The notes under the pieces were generated by a model, which was given only the letters and a program-made list of their open reading frames with translations, ran no database searches and was not told the origin of the DNA. Positions 8,012 through 17,914 of a stretch of DNA of 64,000 nucleotides are shown here, piece by piece. Source of the DNA: Clostridia bacterium (lineage in GTDB: Bacteria > Bacillota > Clostridia > Oscillospirales > CAG-382); NCBI GenBank assembly GCA_017521025.1, contig JAFXEB010000004.1, forward strand, positions 1-64,000, read 5' to 3'. The position numbers were made by a program, and so were the translations under genes. Numbering within the stretch: the first letter of the stretch is position 1; each line of letters begins with the position of its first letter.

Positions 8012-10888
8012 TCAGTTGATGGCAGTTTTGAAGAAGAAGTAATCCGTTGCATCCGCAGAATTGTCGCAGTTATAGTCAGCCGCCATAAAGTATGCGCCCG
8101 TAGGAGCAGAGTCGGTCTTGATAGCGGTCTTCATAGCCAGACAGTCCGCAGAGGAAACAGAGTTATCGCCGTTCACGTCGCCAAGGAGGTAGAGGGTGAA
8201 CACCTCGCCCGTAGCGTTTATCTTAACGGTAGCACCTGTGCCGGCGCCGCTTACGGTGATACGGGAGTCGGTGAAGAGCTCAGCTATAGTCTCGGAAGTC
8301 ATCTGCTGCTGAGGCAAGGAAACGTAGCTGCCCGTAACAGCAGAGCCGCTGTCGCCCTTAACGGGAGAGACATTGGGTGCCTTATAGCTTACGTCAGAGG
8401 CAGGAGATACAAAGGTAAGTCTTGCGCCGGGGTATACGGTCTTGGCGGCGATGTCGATACCCGTAACGTAGAGGTAGTCGCCTACAGCCGCAGAAAGTGC
8501 ATTAGCGTTACCCGTATAGGAAGCGCCGTGAAGACCTACGATAATACTGCCGGAGCTGATAGCGTAGCTGTAATCGGTAGCACCGTTGGGAGAAACGATG
8601 CTCTTGACAACGTATCTGCCTGCGGTGGAATCGTAATCGCAAAGGTAGCCGTGGGACCAGGTAAGGTTTGCGTTGGAGTGGGTAGCAGTACCGAGATTTG
8701 CGTCAAAGATAACGGTGTTGTCGGTAGCTATTCTGGAGTTGAAGGAGGTAAAGTCGCTCCTGCCCTCGCCGCCCTGGCCGTAAACACTGACCTCGCCTAC
8801 GAAGAGGTGGGTGCTGTGGAAGAACAGGCGGAACACGATATATCTGTCGGTAGTAAGAGTGTTGGTGATGCCCTCATAGGGTACTACCTGATACTGATCG
8901 CTTACGGGAGTGACAGTCTGCTTAAGGGTGGAATGCAGATAGTAGTCAGCGCCGTTATCGGAGGCATATACCTCTACCGTAGGAGGTGCGGTGATGCCCC
9001 ATGTGGTATATTGGAGGGTAGAAACACCGAAGCCGGATACGGTCTTTTCCTCACCCAGGTCTACGAGTATATCTACATAATAGCCCTTGCCCTCCACATA
9101 GCCGTGGGCGGCGTCCATCTTATAGCCCGTCCACTGAGAGGAGGTAGGCTCTGCACCGAACAGCTCGCCATCGGTCATCTCGGAGATGCCTGCATCGGGA
9201 TATGCGGTGTTTGCCGCAATGGTGCTGTAGGAGGCACCGAGGGACAGACGGTTATAGTTTGTGGTAGTTCTGTTGATAAGGTCGGTTATCTTTGCCGCAT
9301 GGCTCATCATCTCGGCATCGGTACCGTATTTAAGAAGGCGCTTTGCCTCCATATATGCGTAGTCGATCCTGTCAAGAGCGATATCGGGATAACCGGCGAT
9401 AGAGATGCTCATAGCATTGTTCATAGCCGCTTCGAGAGCGCCCTTGCCCGAGCTGAGGTCACGCAGCTCCATTATCTCACGCTTATGGTCGCCCATAATG
9501 CTGGTGGAGGAGTTGTAAACCGCCTTTGCAGAGGTGATAGCCGCTGTAAGTGCGGCGCTGGGTGCGGTAGCAGAAACAGCCTCGGCATTGGAGATGGCTG
9601 TGTTCAGCGCAGACTTAACGGTGGAGCTTGTTGCGCTGGCACGGCTTACTACAAGTATACAGTCGGAAATAGCACGGGAGCTGGACTGGACGTAACCCGC
9701 ACTGCCACTACCCGTATTTGAGACGTACATAGCGCTGGAGCCGCCGCCGTCCATACGGATAACGTTGGTACAGCCCATATTTATCATAGCCTGAGCCACG
9801 TCACGAAGAGTAAGGGAGCCGCCACTGCCCGTAGAGCCGCCCTCGCTGGTGAAGAACACGTAGGTGCCGTCAGCCTTCTGGCCGAAAGCGGTCCAGCGTG
9901 CCTGAAGGGTTACGGAGTGGGTACCGATGGTGCTCTGAATAAGGGTCTGGTCAACGCCGTTCTTAACAAGCCAGCCTACGTTGGTGATAACGGAGTTAGC
10001 GTTCTCCATTACCTCCTTGGAGGCGGCAATAGTCTCCTCAGTGTTGATCTTTATGGTGTCGCCCGCCTTTACGCCGTCAAGCAGATACTCGTAAGAGGAG
10101 CCGCTGCGCATAAAGAGGATGAACTTATCGGAATAAACGCCACTATCGCCAAGAGAGCCGCCATAGGTGTTTTTGGTAACGGAAACTACCTCACCCACAA
10201 GGGTCTGACCGATGGCAAGGTCGGTGTTATCCACCTTCTTGCACAGTATCTCGGTACCGGGGCATACGGAGTAGCTGTCGCACTTGGTGCCGCAGGAGGT
10301 ATCGAAATAGTAGAAGCGCTCGCTCCAGTTAGAGGCACTGGCAGAGCCGCTGGTCTTGTTTATGTAATAGATCATATCGGCATAGGACTTGCCGCCGATG
10401 GTGATGGTGTGCTTAAGGGTGCTGCCCACCATATTTACACTGCCGTCAGAGCCGAAGGCTACGACCTGATCGGAATAGCCAAGGTGGGTTGCAACTATCT
10501 TACCGTTGGACACGCACATACCCGACAAAGTGCCGTAGGGAGTGCCCATAGAGAAGAATGCGCCGTTGATAATACCTGCTACGCTGTAGCCGTATTTGTT
10601 GGTAGCGATGCTGTACTGGGTAGCAAGAGTACCGGAGGTACCCGCATAGCCCTGAAACGCCATAGGTATGTAACCGTTGGCAGGGTTAAAGGTAAGGGTG
10701 GTGCAGGCAAGCGTGTTGCCGTTTACCTTACTGGTTACGTTGTACTTAGCGTAGCTTACACCCGTCTTTACGGTGTGACCTGTAACGTAGGTCATGCCAA
10801 AGGCGGCGTCTGCCTGAATCTGATACATAGGCAGGAAAAGTGCCAGCACAAGCAGGATAGCCACTAAGCGATTAGCGGTTTTCTTCAT
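8012..10888 (-). CDS. Secreted phosphodiester glycosidase (NAGPA domain) with discoidin-like module and dockerin
   Basis: A 958-residue exported protein; AAAGGAG lies seven bases before its ATG and it has a classical signal peptide. The first 420 residues match the phosphodiester glycosidase/NAGPA family, with NGAFF and the signature MDGGGSSAM. Enzymes of this family remove GlcNAc or related sugars from phosphodiester linkages. A helical linker (about 425-560) is followed by an F5/8-type discoidin-like beta-sandwich (about 560-720), an unassigned beta region, and a C-terminal type-I dockerin with two calcium loops (DVNGDNSVSSAD and DYNCDNSADATD). It therefore probably docks to a cohesin on the cell surface or a scaffold. 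Its neighbour about 800 bases upstream carries a glycerophosphodiesterase domain and also a dockerin. Confidence 0.88.
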   Translation of the reverse strand: MKKTANRLVAILLVLALFLPMYQIQADAAFGMTYVTGHTVKTGVSYAKYNVTSKVNGNTLACTTLTFNPANGYIPMAFQGYAGTSGTLATQYSIATNKYGYSVAGIINGAFFSMGTPYGTLSGMCVSNGKIVATHLGYSDQVVAFGSDGSVNMVGSTLKHTITIGGKSYADMIYYINKTSGSASASNWSERFYYFDTSCGTKCDSYSVCPGTEILCKKVDNTDLAIGQTLVGEVVSVTKNTYGGSLGDSGVYSDKFILFMRSGSSYEYLLDGVKAGDTIKINTEETIAASKEVMENANSVITNVGWLVKNGVDQTLIQSTIGTHSVTLQARWTAFGQKADGTYVFFTSEGGSTGSGGSLTLRDVAQAMINMGCTNVIRMDGGGSSAMYVSNTGSGSAGYVQSSSRAISDCILVVSRASATSSTVKSALNTAISNAEAVSATAPSAALTAAITSAKAVYNSSTSIMGDHKREIMELRDLSSGKGALEAAMNNAMSISIAGYPDIALDRIDYAYMEAKRLLKYGTDAEMMSHAAKITDLINRTTTNYNRLSLGASYSTIAANTAYPDAGISEMTDGELFGAEPTSSQWTGYKMDAAHGYVEGKGYYVDILVDLGEEKTVSGFGVSTLQYTTWGITAPPTVEVYASDNGADYYLHSTLKQTVTPVSDQYQVVPYEGITNTLTTDRYIVFRLFFHSTHLFVGEVSVYGQGGEGRSDFTSFNSRIATDNTVIFDANLGTATHSNANLTWSHGYLCDYDSTAGRYVVKSIVSPNGATDYSYAISSGSIIVGLHGASYTGNANALSAAVGDYLYVTGIDIAAKTVYPGARLTFVSPASDVSYKAPNVSPVKGDSGSAVTGSYVSLPQQQMTSETIAELFTDSRITVSGAGTGATVKINATGEVFTLYLLGDVNGDNSVSSADCLAMKTAIKTDSAPTGAYFMAADYNCDNSADATDYFFFKTAIN

Positions 10889-10993
10889 AAGAATGCTCCT
10901 TTATATTGTTTTTGTTTATACTTTCACAGTTACATTTATTATACAATCTTTGTATACGGTTTGTCAATGATAATTTGCGCTGTAAAGCAAAAA

Positions 10994-11031
10994 ATGCGCC
11001 GAATCGGGCAGATACACCCTCATCGGCGCAT
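10994..11031 (-). terminator. Terminator after the cytidylate kinase-like gene
   Basis: A 9-bp stem (ATGCGCCGA/TCGGCGCAT) is followed on the minus strand by a run of T, just past the stop of the kinase-like gene. Confidence 0.7.
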
Positions 11032-11045
11032 ATTCACGTTAAAAG

Positions 11046-11657
11046 TTATGCACGGCTTTTCTTTACAATATCGGCAATACCGCCCACTATATCCTTGATC
11101 ACCACGTCGGTAGTGTTAACAAGCAGGTCGTAATTCTCCCTCGCTCCCCACCTTTGCCCCGTGTAGTAATCGTAATACTTTGCTCTGCCCTTATCCATAT
11201 CCCGTATCCTCTGCTTTATCTGCTTTTCGGAAAGGGACTCGCCCTCATAAGCACGGTCGGTACAGCGACGAAGCCTGCTGACGAAATCGGCGTAGACAAA
11301 GATGCGGTAAGGGTTTTCATCCCTCAGTATATAGTCGGCACAGCGACCTACTATAACGCAGTCCTCCCTTGCGAGGTTCTTTATTATCTTGTCCTGCGCA
11401 CTGTACACTGACTGTATATGGGAAAGCTGATAGTCTCCCACGTAAGCAAAGCTCCTGCCTATGGTGATGGGATGCAGCTTACTGGGCGTACACTCTACCA
11501 CGCCCCTGATATACCCCTCGGAAAAATCGGTCTCCTCGGCGATACCGCTTACTATCTCCTTGTCATAATAGGCTATGCCAAGCTCCTCGGCAAGACGCCT
11601 GCCCAGCTCTCTGCCGCCGCTACCAAACTCACGGCCGACGGTTATTATCTTTTTCAT
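11046..11657 (-). CDS. Cytidylate kinase-like family protein
   Basis: A 203-residue protein with a P-loop variant near the N-terminus (GREFGSGGRELGRRLAEELG) and the sequence 'YYDKEIVSGIAEE', typical of the cytidylate-kinase-like family (Cytidylate_kin2) common in Firmicutes and often of unknown substrate. A true Cmk is encoded separately at 25893-26579, so this paralogue probably phosphorylates another small molecule or has a regulatory role. AAGGAG lies upstream of the ATG. It sits 25 bases downstream of the GDPD dockerin gene and could be co-transcribed with it. Confidence 0.82.
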   Translation of the reverse strand: MKKIITVGREFGSGGRELGRRLAEELGIAYYDKEIVSGIAEETDFSEGYIRGVVECTPSKLHPITIGRSFAYVGDYQLSHIQSVYSAQDKIIKNLAREDCVIVGRCADYILRDENPYRIFVYADFVSRLRRCTDRAYEGESLSEKQIKQRIRDMDKGRAKYYDYYTGQRWGARENYDLLVNTTDVVIKDIVGGIADIVKKSRA

Positions 11658-11682
11658 AAATATAAGCTCTCCTTATAAAATC

Positions 11683-14600
11683 TTATTGCCTTGCAAGATA
11701 GGTCTTAAGGCTAAGATAGTCTGTGGCGGCTATCTCCGAGGTGGAATCCATATCCGCCGCCATAAAGTATGCACCCTCAAGGGTGGCTTTTCCGATAATG
11801 GCAAGCCGCACGCTAATAAAGTCTGCGCCGCTTACACAGCCGTCGCCGTTAACGTCGCCCCTGACTACTGCGGTAAGGGTCTGACTTCTGTCTGCCGCAA
11901 GACGGACAGTAGCACCCGTGGGCACTGTGCCCGTTGCGGAAACGGCATTGCCGTCTGCCCCTATTATCTCGACCTCGTATACGAACTGGCTCTTTACATA
12001 GTCAGCAGTATGCTCGGGAAGCAGCTCGGTAAGGTATCCGCTTGCCATAGCAAGGTCGGTATTCTCCACAAGCTCAAGCACGTCGGTACGCTCTACCTCC
12101 ACAGTCTGCAGCTCGGTCACGGTGTAATAGGTAATACCCGTAGGGGTAGTGCTCTTAAGACGGAAGAAGAAGCTTGCCTTGCCGCCCGTCTTGGTGGAGG
12201 GCACGTTGAGGGTGCCGCCCTGGTAGCTTATGCCAAGGCTGTCCTCTACCACCACAAGCTCTGCAGATGAAGAAACGTCCTTTACGGTGCCCGTATAGGT
12301 AGTGGACTTAACCTTGCCGTCCGTGTAGCTGAGGTCGCAGACAAGTGTCTTGGACCACTGGCTGTAGTTGGTGGTTATACCTGCAACGCTGTTTACAAAG
12401 TACTCATCAAAGGTGCTTTGCGTATTTATGGTCCATGGCCATACGGTAACGCCACGGTATGCGAGCTCTCTCAGCAGATTTTCGCCAAGACCCGTGTACT
12501 TGGGATTGAACACGCTGCCGTAGGTCTGCACAGAATCAAGAACCGTAGCGGCGGTATTGATGGGGTCGCCCTCGTCCAGCGTAAAGGAGGAGGACAGGTA
12601 GCCAATAGGCACGCCGGGCAAAGTCTCTCTAAGCTTGAGCATGGGGGCGGTCTTAAAGGATATAATAACTACCTGATCCATTATATCGTACTTCTGTATA
12701 AGACTTGCAAGCACGGGAGAAAGGGTTGTATCGTCAGGCTTTATCTCTATAACAAGTCCTTGGTCCTTACCCTTTATCTCCTTGAAATACGCCTCAAGAG
12801 AGGGAACGGGCTCGGTAGCCACGGAGGTATTGACGTCTATCTTATACTTGGCAAGCTGAGTGCTGGTAAAGCTTACCGTGTTGCCCGTACCGTTGGTGGT
12901 GCGGTCAATGGTGGCGTCATGCATTACCATAAGCACGCCGTCTGCTACCTTATATATATCGTTTTCAACCATAGTTGCGCCGTTCTCGTAGGCGGTTATC
13001 GCACCTGCAAGGGAGTTCTCCTGGGCAAGGGAGGGCACACCTCTGTGACCTATCACGTTGGAGCGGCGTGTAAGGGTATTGTCGGGGTAATAGGTGGTAA
13101 GGCACTTTTCCGTCACTGCTCTGTCGGGGGTGACTATGCCGTACACACCCTTGTTTATGGCAGAAACCGATGCCGCCGCACCCTCGTCCACCACAAGCCA
13201 TACTACGGAATATCTGTCCTGAATGGTGGTAACGTCTGTCTTCGTGGCGTAGTCTGCATCCAGCATAACTACCCTTGCACTTGCCGACAGAGCCTCGTTA
13301 CGCAAAGCCTCTGCCTCTATAGCTGTAATAGCGCTGTAATCTGCAACGCCCCTTATATGCTTCCACTTGGTGTATGCTCTGTCCACCACGGAGGGAGTCT
13401 CGGAAACGGCGTAGGCGTCACGGACATCCTTCCGCTTAAGCCAAGCCGCAAGGCTGTCAGCGTCGGTGTTGTTGCTTATCCTGAAGGCAGGTATCACCTT
13501 GCCGCCCAGCATACCCAAGGCAGTGTCGGGGGTAACGGTGCCGTCCTCAAGCACTATAGCGGCGGTGCCGTTTGTTACTTTATAGCTCATTATCGCCACG
13601 GCAGGAGAGCTTGTAAGCACGCCCTCAAGGTCTGCCATAGTCTTAAGCTCGCTTATCATAGCGGGACCCACGGAGATGCCCGTAGCTACGTCTCTTACAT
13701 CGGCAAAGCCGCCGGGAAGCAGATACAGGTCGGCAACAGAGCAGTTGCCCTTTGCCACTACCTTAACGTAGTTTACGGAAAGAGTCAGCCCCCTTGCGTG
13801 GAAGCCCAGAGCACCCCTTGAGAAGAGGGTCGCAGTCTCTGTAAGCACGGTGGTGCCGTTTATGGAATAGGTGGTGGTCTTGCCGCTCACGTCTACTGCT
13901 ACAGTGTTATATGCGTTGGCTGTAAGACCTGTATATGCGCCCTTCTGGGTCACTACCCATGTGCTGTCTGCGGTGCGGTTGGAAATCTCTGTGCCGTTGG
14001 TTGCGGTGGCATCGTAGCGCAGGCAAGCCTGCATAAAGGGCTTGTCGCTGTTCTGCACACGGTACATGAGTGCCGCCCACTTTGCAGAGTCTATGGGACT
14101 TGTCATCTTTATGTCGGCGGTATAGGTATAATCGCCGAAAACGTCAAGATATTCAGGCAGGAGAACACGGATATAGGTATCCTTGGTGGCGGATGCGTTC
14201 ATCACGTAGGCACCCGATGCGGTGGACACGGTGCCCTGATTCTGTATCGCTCTGAAATCGGTGGGGGCAGAGGAAAAATCGTTGTAATACAGCACGTGCT
14301 CAGGGTCGTTTGCTTTTTTGGCGATAACGTATACCGTAAACTCATCGCCGCCGCAAACAGCGGTAAGCTTATGTCTGCCCTCGGTGGTGTCGGAAAACTC
14401 GGTTATGACCTTGCCGTCCTTTTTCCACGTTATCATAGAAGCATCTACCGCCTCTACACCGTAGCTGAACTGAACGGGGCACTCGGAAAGCAGTACCGTC
14501 TGACCTACGTTGCAGCAAATAGCGGGGCTTTGATAGCTGACAGCGGTGACTACCGCCGTATCCTCCTTGGCGGAGCTTTCGCCAAGAGTGACCTTTATAT

Positions 14601-16329
14601 AGTCCACAGTGGTGGTAAGTCCCTTGGACTGGATGCCTATAGCTCCGCCCGTATAGGGAGTTGCGTTATGGCTGAGCAGCTCGGTGCCGTTTATGCGGTA
14701 GAAGGTCTTGTTGCCGAATGCCTCTACCACTACCGTGTTGAATTCAGCCGTCTTTTCGGCGTAGGGCCCGCTTTGCACCACGTCCCATGCGTTGCTTGCG
14801 TTCCTCTCGGCTATCTCAAGTCCCGTGTCAAGGGCGGCGTTATAGCGCAGGCACGTCTGCATATAGGGGTAGTCACCGTTCTGCACACGGTACATAACAG
14901 AGCTCCAGTTTTTCTCGGTGTTGTTGGCGGTCTGCTTTATGCTGGTCTCCACCTTTACGTCACCGAACACGTCAAGCCAAGCGGGCAGAAGCACTCTGCC
15001 ATAATGGTTGGTAGAGGAGGAGGCGTTGATGACGTAGGTGCCTGCCGCCGCATCGTGACTTATAGTGGTGCCGCTGGTCTGCTGTACTATGCGTAAGCCT
15101 GTGGGAGCGGATGTGAAATCGTTGTAATACAGCACAAACTCGCCGTCATTCAGATTCCTTGTAACTGCATATACCGAAACAGTGGCAGTGCCGTTGGACA
15201 CGGTCAGCGTCTCAACGCCCGTGGCTTTGGGTGTGTACTCGGTTATCACAGCGCCGTCCTTACGCCATGTAAGGGTACTGCCCTTGGTATAAAGGCTGTT
15301 TGCGGCAAACTGCACGTCACACTGGGTAAGGTCCACCGTCTCACCCATATCCACACGGAGAGCAGGCTTGGAGTAGCTTACGTCCGCAGAGGTCTTTTCT
15401 GTTTTGTTACCCGCAAGGCATACCTTAACGTAGTCCACGCTCATATTTGCGCCCCTTACGTGGAAGCCCATGCCGCCCACCGCAAAGGGAGCGTTGGCAC
15501 GCTCGATTATCTTCACACCGTTGATGGAAAGAGAGCTGTAGACCCCCTCCGCCTCTACGGTAACGGTATTATATGCGCCTGCGGCAAAAAGGCTACAGGC
15601 GGTGTGACGGTATACGTCCCACTCATTGCTTGCAGTTTTCATAGAAAGCTCGGTGCCGTCTGCAAGAGCGGCGTTATAGCGTATACAGCTCTGAAGGTAG
15701 GGGTAGTTAGCGTTCTGCACCCTGTACATAAGGGCGCCCCACTTCCGCTCATCCGTGGCAGAGGCTATCTGAACGCTTGCCTCAAGCCTGATATCGCCGA
15801 AAGCGTCAAGCCACTGAGGAAGAAGCGCACGCACATAGTAGGAGGCGCCGCCCGAGGCGTTCATCACGTATTTGCCGCCGCTGGTGGTAACGGTGGCACC
15901 GCTGGTCTGCTGTACTATGCGGAAATCCGTAGGGGCAACGGAAAAATCGTTATAGTAAAGAACGTACTCGCTGTCGGCGGCGTTCTTAGCCACGACGTAC
16001 ACGGTCATAGTCTTGCCGCCGTAGCTTGCGGTCAAGGCATATACTCCCTTGGCAGTGGGGGTATAGGAGGTGACGACACTGCTCCCATTCTTCCACTGGA
16101 TACCGTTCTCAACGGTTGCGCTGTCCGCACCGAACTGAACGGCGCAGGCAGAAAGGTCCACGGTCTGACCTACATCACAGCAGATGGCAGGCATACCGTA
16201 GCCCACCCTGCAGGAGATACTGTCGCCCACAGCAACGCCCACCGTGGGTGCCACTGCGGCAATGCAAGGCACAAGCATCGAAAGCGCCAGCACCAGCGTG
16301 CATAACAATTTTGCTATCCTTCTTATCAT
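11683..16329 (-). CDS. Secreted glycerophosphodiester phosphodiesterase with three ConA-like repeats and dockerin
   Basis: A 1548-residue exported protein with a signal peptide and no clear Shine-Dalgarno before the ATG. The first two thirds hold three copies of an alternating unit: a short Ig-like segment followed by a ConA-like/laminin-G-like sandwich that begins 'YYNDFSSAPT'. A domain of about 220 residues follows that could be a degenerate TIM-barrel half. Then comes a GDPD domain near residues 1090-1330 with GHRG, QEN, VEND and MHDATIDRTTNGTG, so the catalytic His, Glu, Asp and His are present. After a beta-rich linker it ends in a dockerin whose first calcium loop is good (DVNGDGCVSGAD) and whose second is degenerate. 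Probable role: surface cleavage of glycerophosphodiesters, for example on teichoic acids or lipids; the substrate is inferred. Confidence 0.87.
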   Translation of the reverse strand: MIRRIAKLLCTLVLALSMLVPCIAAVAPTVGVAVGDSISCRVGYGMPAICCDVGQTVDLSACAVQFGADSATVENGIQWKNGSSVVTSYTPTAKGVYALTASYGGKTMTVYVVAKNAADSEYVLYYNDFSVAPTDFRIVQQTSGATVTTSGGKYVMNASGGASYYVRALLPQWLDAFGDIRLEASVQIASATDERKWGALMYRVQNANYPYLQSCIRYNAALADGTELSMKTASNEWDVYRHTACSLFAAGAYNTVTVEAEGVYSSLSINGVKIIERANAPFAVGGMGFHVRGANMSVDYVKVCLAGNKTEKTSADVSYSKPALRVDMGETVDLTQCDVQFAANSLYTKGSTLTWRKDGAVITEYTPKATGVETLTVSNGTATVSVYAVTRNLNDGEFVLYYNDFTSAPTGLRIVQQTSGTTISHDAAAGTYVINASSSTNHYGRVLLPAWLDVFGDVKVETSIKQTANNTEKNWSSVMYRVQNGDYPYMQTCLRYNAALDTGLEIAERNASNAWDVVQSGPYAEKTAEFNTVVVEAFGNKTFYRINGTELLSHNATPYTGGAIGIQSKGLTTTVDYIKVTLGESSAKEDTAVVTAVSYQSPAICCNVGQTVLLSECPVQFSYGVEAVDASMITWKKDGKVITEFSDTTEGRHKLTAVCGGDEFTVYVIAKKANDPEHVLYYNDFSSAPTDFRAIQNQGTVSTASGAYVMNASATKDTYIRVLLPEYLDVFGDYTYTADIKMTSPIDSAKWAALMYRVQNSDKPFMQACLRYDATATNGTEISNRTADSTWVVTQKGAYTGLTANAYNTVAVDVSGKTTTYSINGTTVLTETATLFSRGALGFHARGLTLSVNYVKVVAKGNCSVADLYLLPGGFADVRDVATGISVGPAMISELKTMADLEGVLTSSPAVAIMSYKVTNGTAAIVLEDGTVTPDTALGMLGGKVIPAFRISNNTDADSLAAWLKRKDVRDAYAVSETPSVVDRAYTKWKHIRGVADYSAITAIEAEALRNEALSASARVVMLDADYATKTDVTTIQDRYSVVWLVVDEGAAASVSAINKGVYGIVTPDRAVTEKCLTTYYPDNTLTRRSNVIGHRGVPSLAQENSLAGAITAYENGATMVENDIYKVADGVLMVMHDATIDRTTNGTGNTVSFTSTQLAKYKIDVNTSVATEPVPSLEAYFKEIKGKDQGLVIEIKPDDTTLSPVLASLIQKYDIMDQVVIISFKTAPMLKLRETLPGVPIGYLSSSFTLDEGDPINTAATVLDSVQTYGSVFNPKYTGLGENLLRELAYRGVTVWPWTINTQSTFDEYFVNSVAGITTNYSQWSKTLVCDLSYTDGKVKSTTYTGTVKDVSSSAELVVVEDSLGISYQGGTLNVPSTKTGGKASFFFRLKSTTPTGITYYTVTELQTVEVERTDVLELVENTDLAMASGYLTELLPEHTADYVKSQFVYEVEIIGADGNAVSATGTVPTGATVRLAADRSQTLTAVVRGDVNGDGCVSGADFISVRLAIIGKATLEGAYFMAADMDSTSEIAATDYLSLKTYLARQ

Positions 16330-16490
16330 AATAGTACATAGAGAACGGTAAGACCGCCCCTGCCCCCTTTCGCAAGGTTTTTATATAGGGTATTATATTA
16401 CTTACAGTTAAAAAAATCAACAGTTTTCTTGCAACTATTCCAATTTTTACAAAGCTTTTTGTCCTTTTTTGTGCATTGTGCAAAAAACTA

Positions 16491-16519
16491 TTGCGTACGA
16501 TGGAAATATGTGTTATAAT
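16491..16519 (+). promoter_or_regulatory. Promoter of the aquaporin gene
   Basis: TTGCGT and TATAAT are separated by 17 bases, about 50 bases before the aquaporin start. Confidence 0.65.
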
Positions 16520-16568
16520 GCCCACGGGACGTATGCCCCACATACTATTTTAAACGGAGGATATGCTT

Positions 16569-17240
16569 ATGCAATCTATCAAGAAGTACGTTGCGGAGTT
16601 TATCGGCACCTTCGTGCTGGTGTTCTTTGCTTGCGGCACCGCCGCAGTTGTTGGCTGTGACACCCCCGGCGGATATTTTATGACCGCACTCTCCTTCGGC
16701 CTCGTCATCGTGGCTATGGCTTATTCCATAGGCAACGTTTCGGGCTGTCACATCAACCCCGCCGTGTCCATTGCTATGCTTGTCAGCGGCAAGCTGGGAG
16801 TAGTTGAGTTTATCGGCTACGTTGTTTCTCAGTTCGCAGGTGCTATCGCAGGTGCCGCCGCCCTTATGGCTATGGTCGGTAAGGAGACGGGGCTGGGCAC
16901 CAACGGTCTCTACGAGGGCGATATCACCAAGTCACTTATCATCGAGGTAATACTTACCTTCGTATTCGTGCTTGCCATACTTGGCGTTACCTCCAAGACC
17001 GAAAACGGCGCAGTAGCAGGCATAGTTATCGGCCTCAGCCTGACCCTTGTACACATCCTCGGCATCTCCTTTACGGGCACCTCCGTAAACCCTGCCCGTT
17101 CCTTTGGTCCCGCCCTCTTCGTTCAGGGTGATGCTTTGGCGAACGTTTGGGTGTTCATAGTAGCTCCCCTCGTTGGCGGCGTTCTTGCGGCTTTGGTATA
17201 TAAATTCCTTACCTTCACCTGCTGTAAGAAGGGAAAATAA
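16569..17240 (+). CDS. MIP-family aquaporin
   Basis: A 223-residue integral membrane protein with the two NPA boxes of the aquaporin/glycerol-facilitator family (GCHINPAVSIAM and GTSVNPARSFGPA) and six hydrophobic segments in the usual 3+3 arrangement. The short loops and the ARS after the second NPA fit water-selective AqpZ-type channels better than GlpF. The start used is the second of two close ATGs, eight bases after GGAGG; the first is only two bases away from it. It has its own promoter and stands alone, followed by a tRNA gene. Confidence 0.9.
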   Translation: MQSIKKYVAEFIGTFVLVFFACGTAAVVGCDTPGGYFMTALSFGLVIVAMAYSIGNVSGCHINPAVSIAMLVSGKLGVVEFIGYVVSQFAGAIAGAAALMAMVGKETGLGTNGLYEGDITKSLIIEVILTFVFVLAILGVTSKTENGAVAGIVIGLSLTLVHILGISFTGTSVNPARSFGPALFVQGDALANVWVFIVAPLVGGVLAALVYKFLTFTCCKKGK

Positions 17241-17265
17241 AAGTTAAAATTTAAGCAAAAAAGTA

Positions 17266-17294
17266 TTGACAGAGGGCAAGCCTTGTGTTATAAT
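17266..17294 (+). promoter_or_regulatory. Consensus promoter of tRNA-Ser
   Basis: Perfect TTGACA and TATAAT hexamers with a 17-base spacer, 32 bases upstream of the tRNA 5' end. Confidence 0.88.
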
Positions 17295-17326
17295 ACCCCT
17301 TGCGACCGAGGTTTGCCCTCGTTTGT

Positions 17327-17418
17327 GGAAAGATGGCTGAGTTGGTCTAAGGCGCACGACTGGAAATCGTGTAGGCGTTAATAGCGCCTCCAGGGTTCGA
17401 ATCCCTGTCTTTCCGCCA
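17327..17418 (+). tRNA. tRNA-Ser (GGA anticodon)
   Basis: A 92-base cloverleaf. Acceptor arms GGAAAGA/TCTTTCC pair, and the anticodon arm CACGA-CTGGAAA-TCGTG gives anticodon GGA. A long variable arm (GGCGTT..AGCGCC) is as expected for a class II serine tRNA, the T-loop is GGTTCGAATCC, and CCA is encoded. It decodes UCC/UCU. Confidence 0.96.
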
Positions 17419-17453
17419 AAAGATGTGTAGTTTTACTGCACATCTTTTTTTGT
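17419..17453 (+). terminator. Terminator of tRNA-Ser
   Basis: Stem AAAGATGTG/CACATCTTT followed by a T-run directly after the tRNA CCA. Confidence 0.85.
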
Positions 17454-17472
17454 TTTTAAACTAATGGAAATT

Positions 17473-17508
17473 ACAAAAAGCCTCTCACAGCCGTGAAAGG
17501 CTTTTTGT
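17473..17508 (-). terminator. Terminator of the 17.5-19 kb accessory operon
   Basis: Stem ACAAAAAGCC/GGCTTTTTGT, just beyond the stop of the minus-strand gene at 17520. Its T-rich arms can act in both directions. Confidence 0.75.
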
Positions 17509-17519
17509 ATAAATATCAA

Positions 17520-17897
17520 TTAACGGCCAATAGCGGTGGTAAACGCAGTCATTTTACCGCCAATGATATCCACCTGAGCTTTTCTTCCGTCTACAAGCTT
17601 AAGAATGCAACGGTTTGCGGGATGCTTTTTGTCACCCACAGAAACCATTGTGCCGCCTTTTTCAACAATTTCAAAGGATTCAACATCCTCTGCCTTAATG
17701 TAACAATCCGGCTGATTTGAACCGTAGATTACAACTCCGGCACCCTCAACGCTCACATAGGAAACATCGGTAAAGTCGCCGCCTTTAACGCCGCGGTTAA
17801 CCGCACCGCACAAATCAGACAAATTTATGCGTTCCATTGTTGTTTTAAAGTACTTGTTGTCTTCCTTTAACTTCTTAAAAAAATCCTTAATTCCCAT
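17520..17897 (-). CDS. Small protein of unknown function
   Basis: A 125-residue soluble protein, not recognised. It begins with a charged amphipathic helix (MGIKDFFKKLKEDNKYFKTT) and continues as mostly beta sequence, including 'YIKAEDVESFEIVEKGGTMV', a pattern seen in small PH-like or SHOCT-linked domains. AAGGAG stands seven bases before the ATG. It is the second gene of an AT-richer two-gene operon with the membrane protein upstream, 17 bases apart, and is probably under the same XRE-controlled promoter. Confidence 0.7.
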   Translation of the reverse strand: MGIKDFFKKLKEDNKYFKTTMERINLSDLCGAVNRGVKGGDFTDVSYVSVEGAGVVIYGSNQPDCYIKAEDVESFEIVEKGGTMVSVGDKKHPANRCILKLVDGRKAQVDIIGGKMTAFTTAIGR

Positions 17898-17914
17898 CTT
17901 TTTTCTCCTTACTT

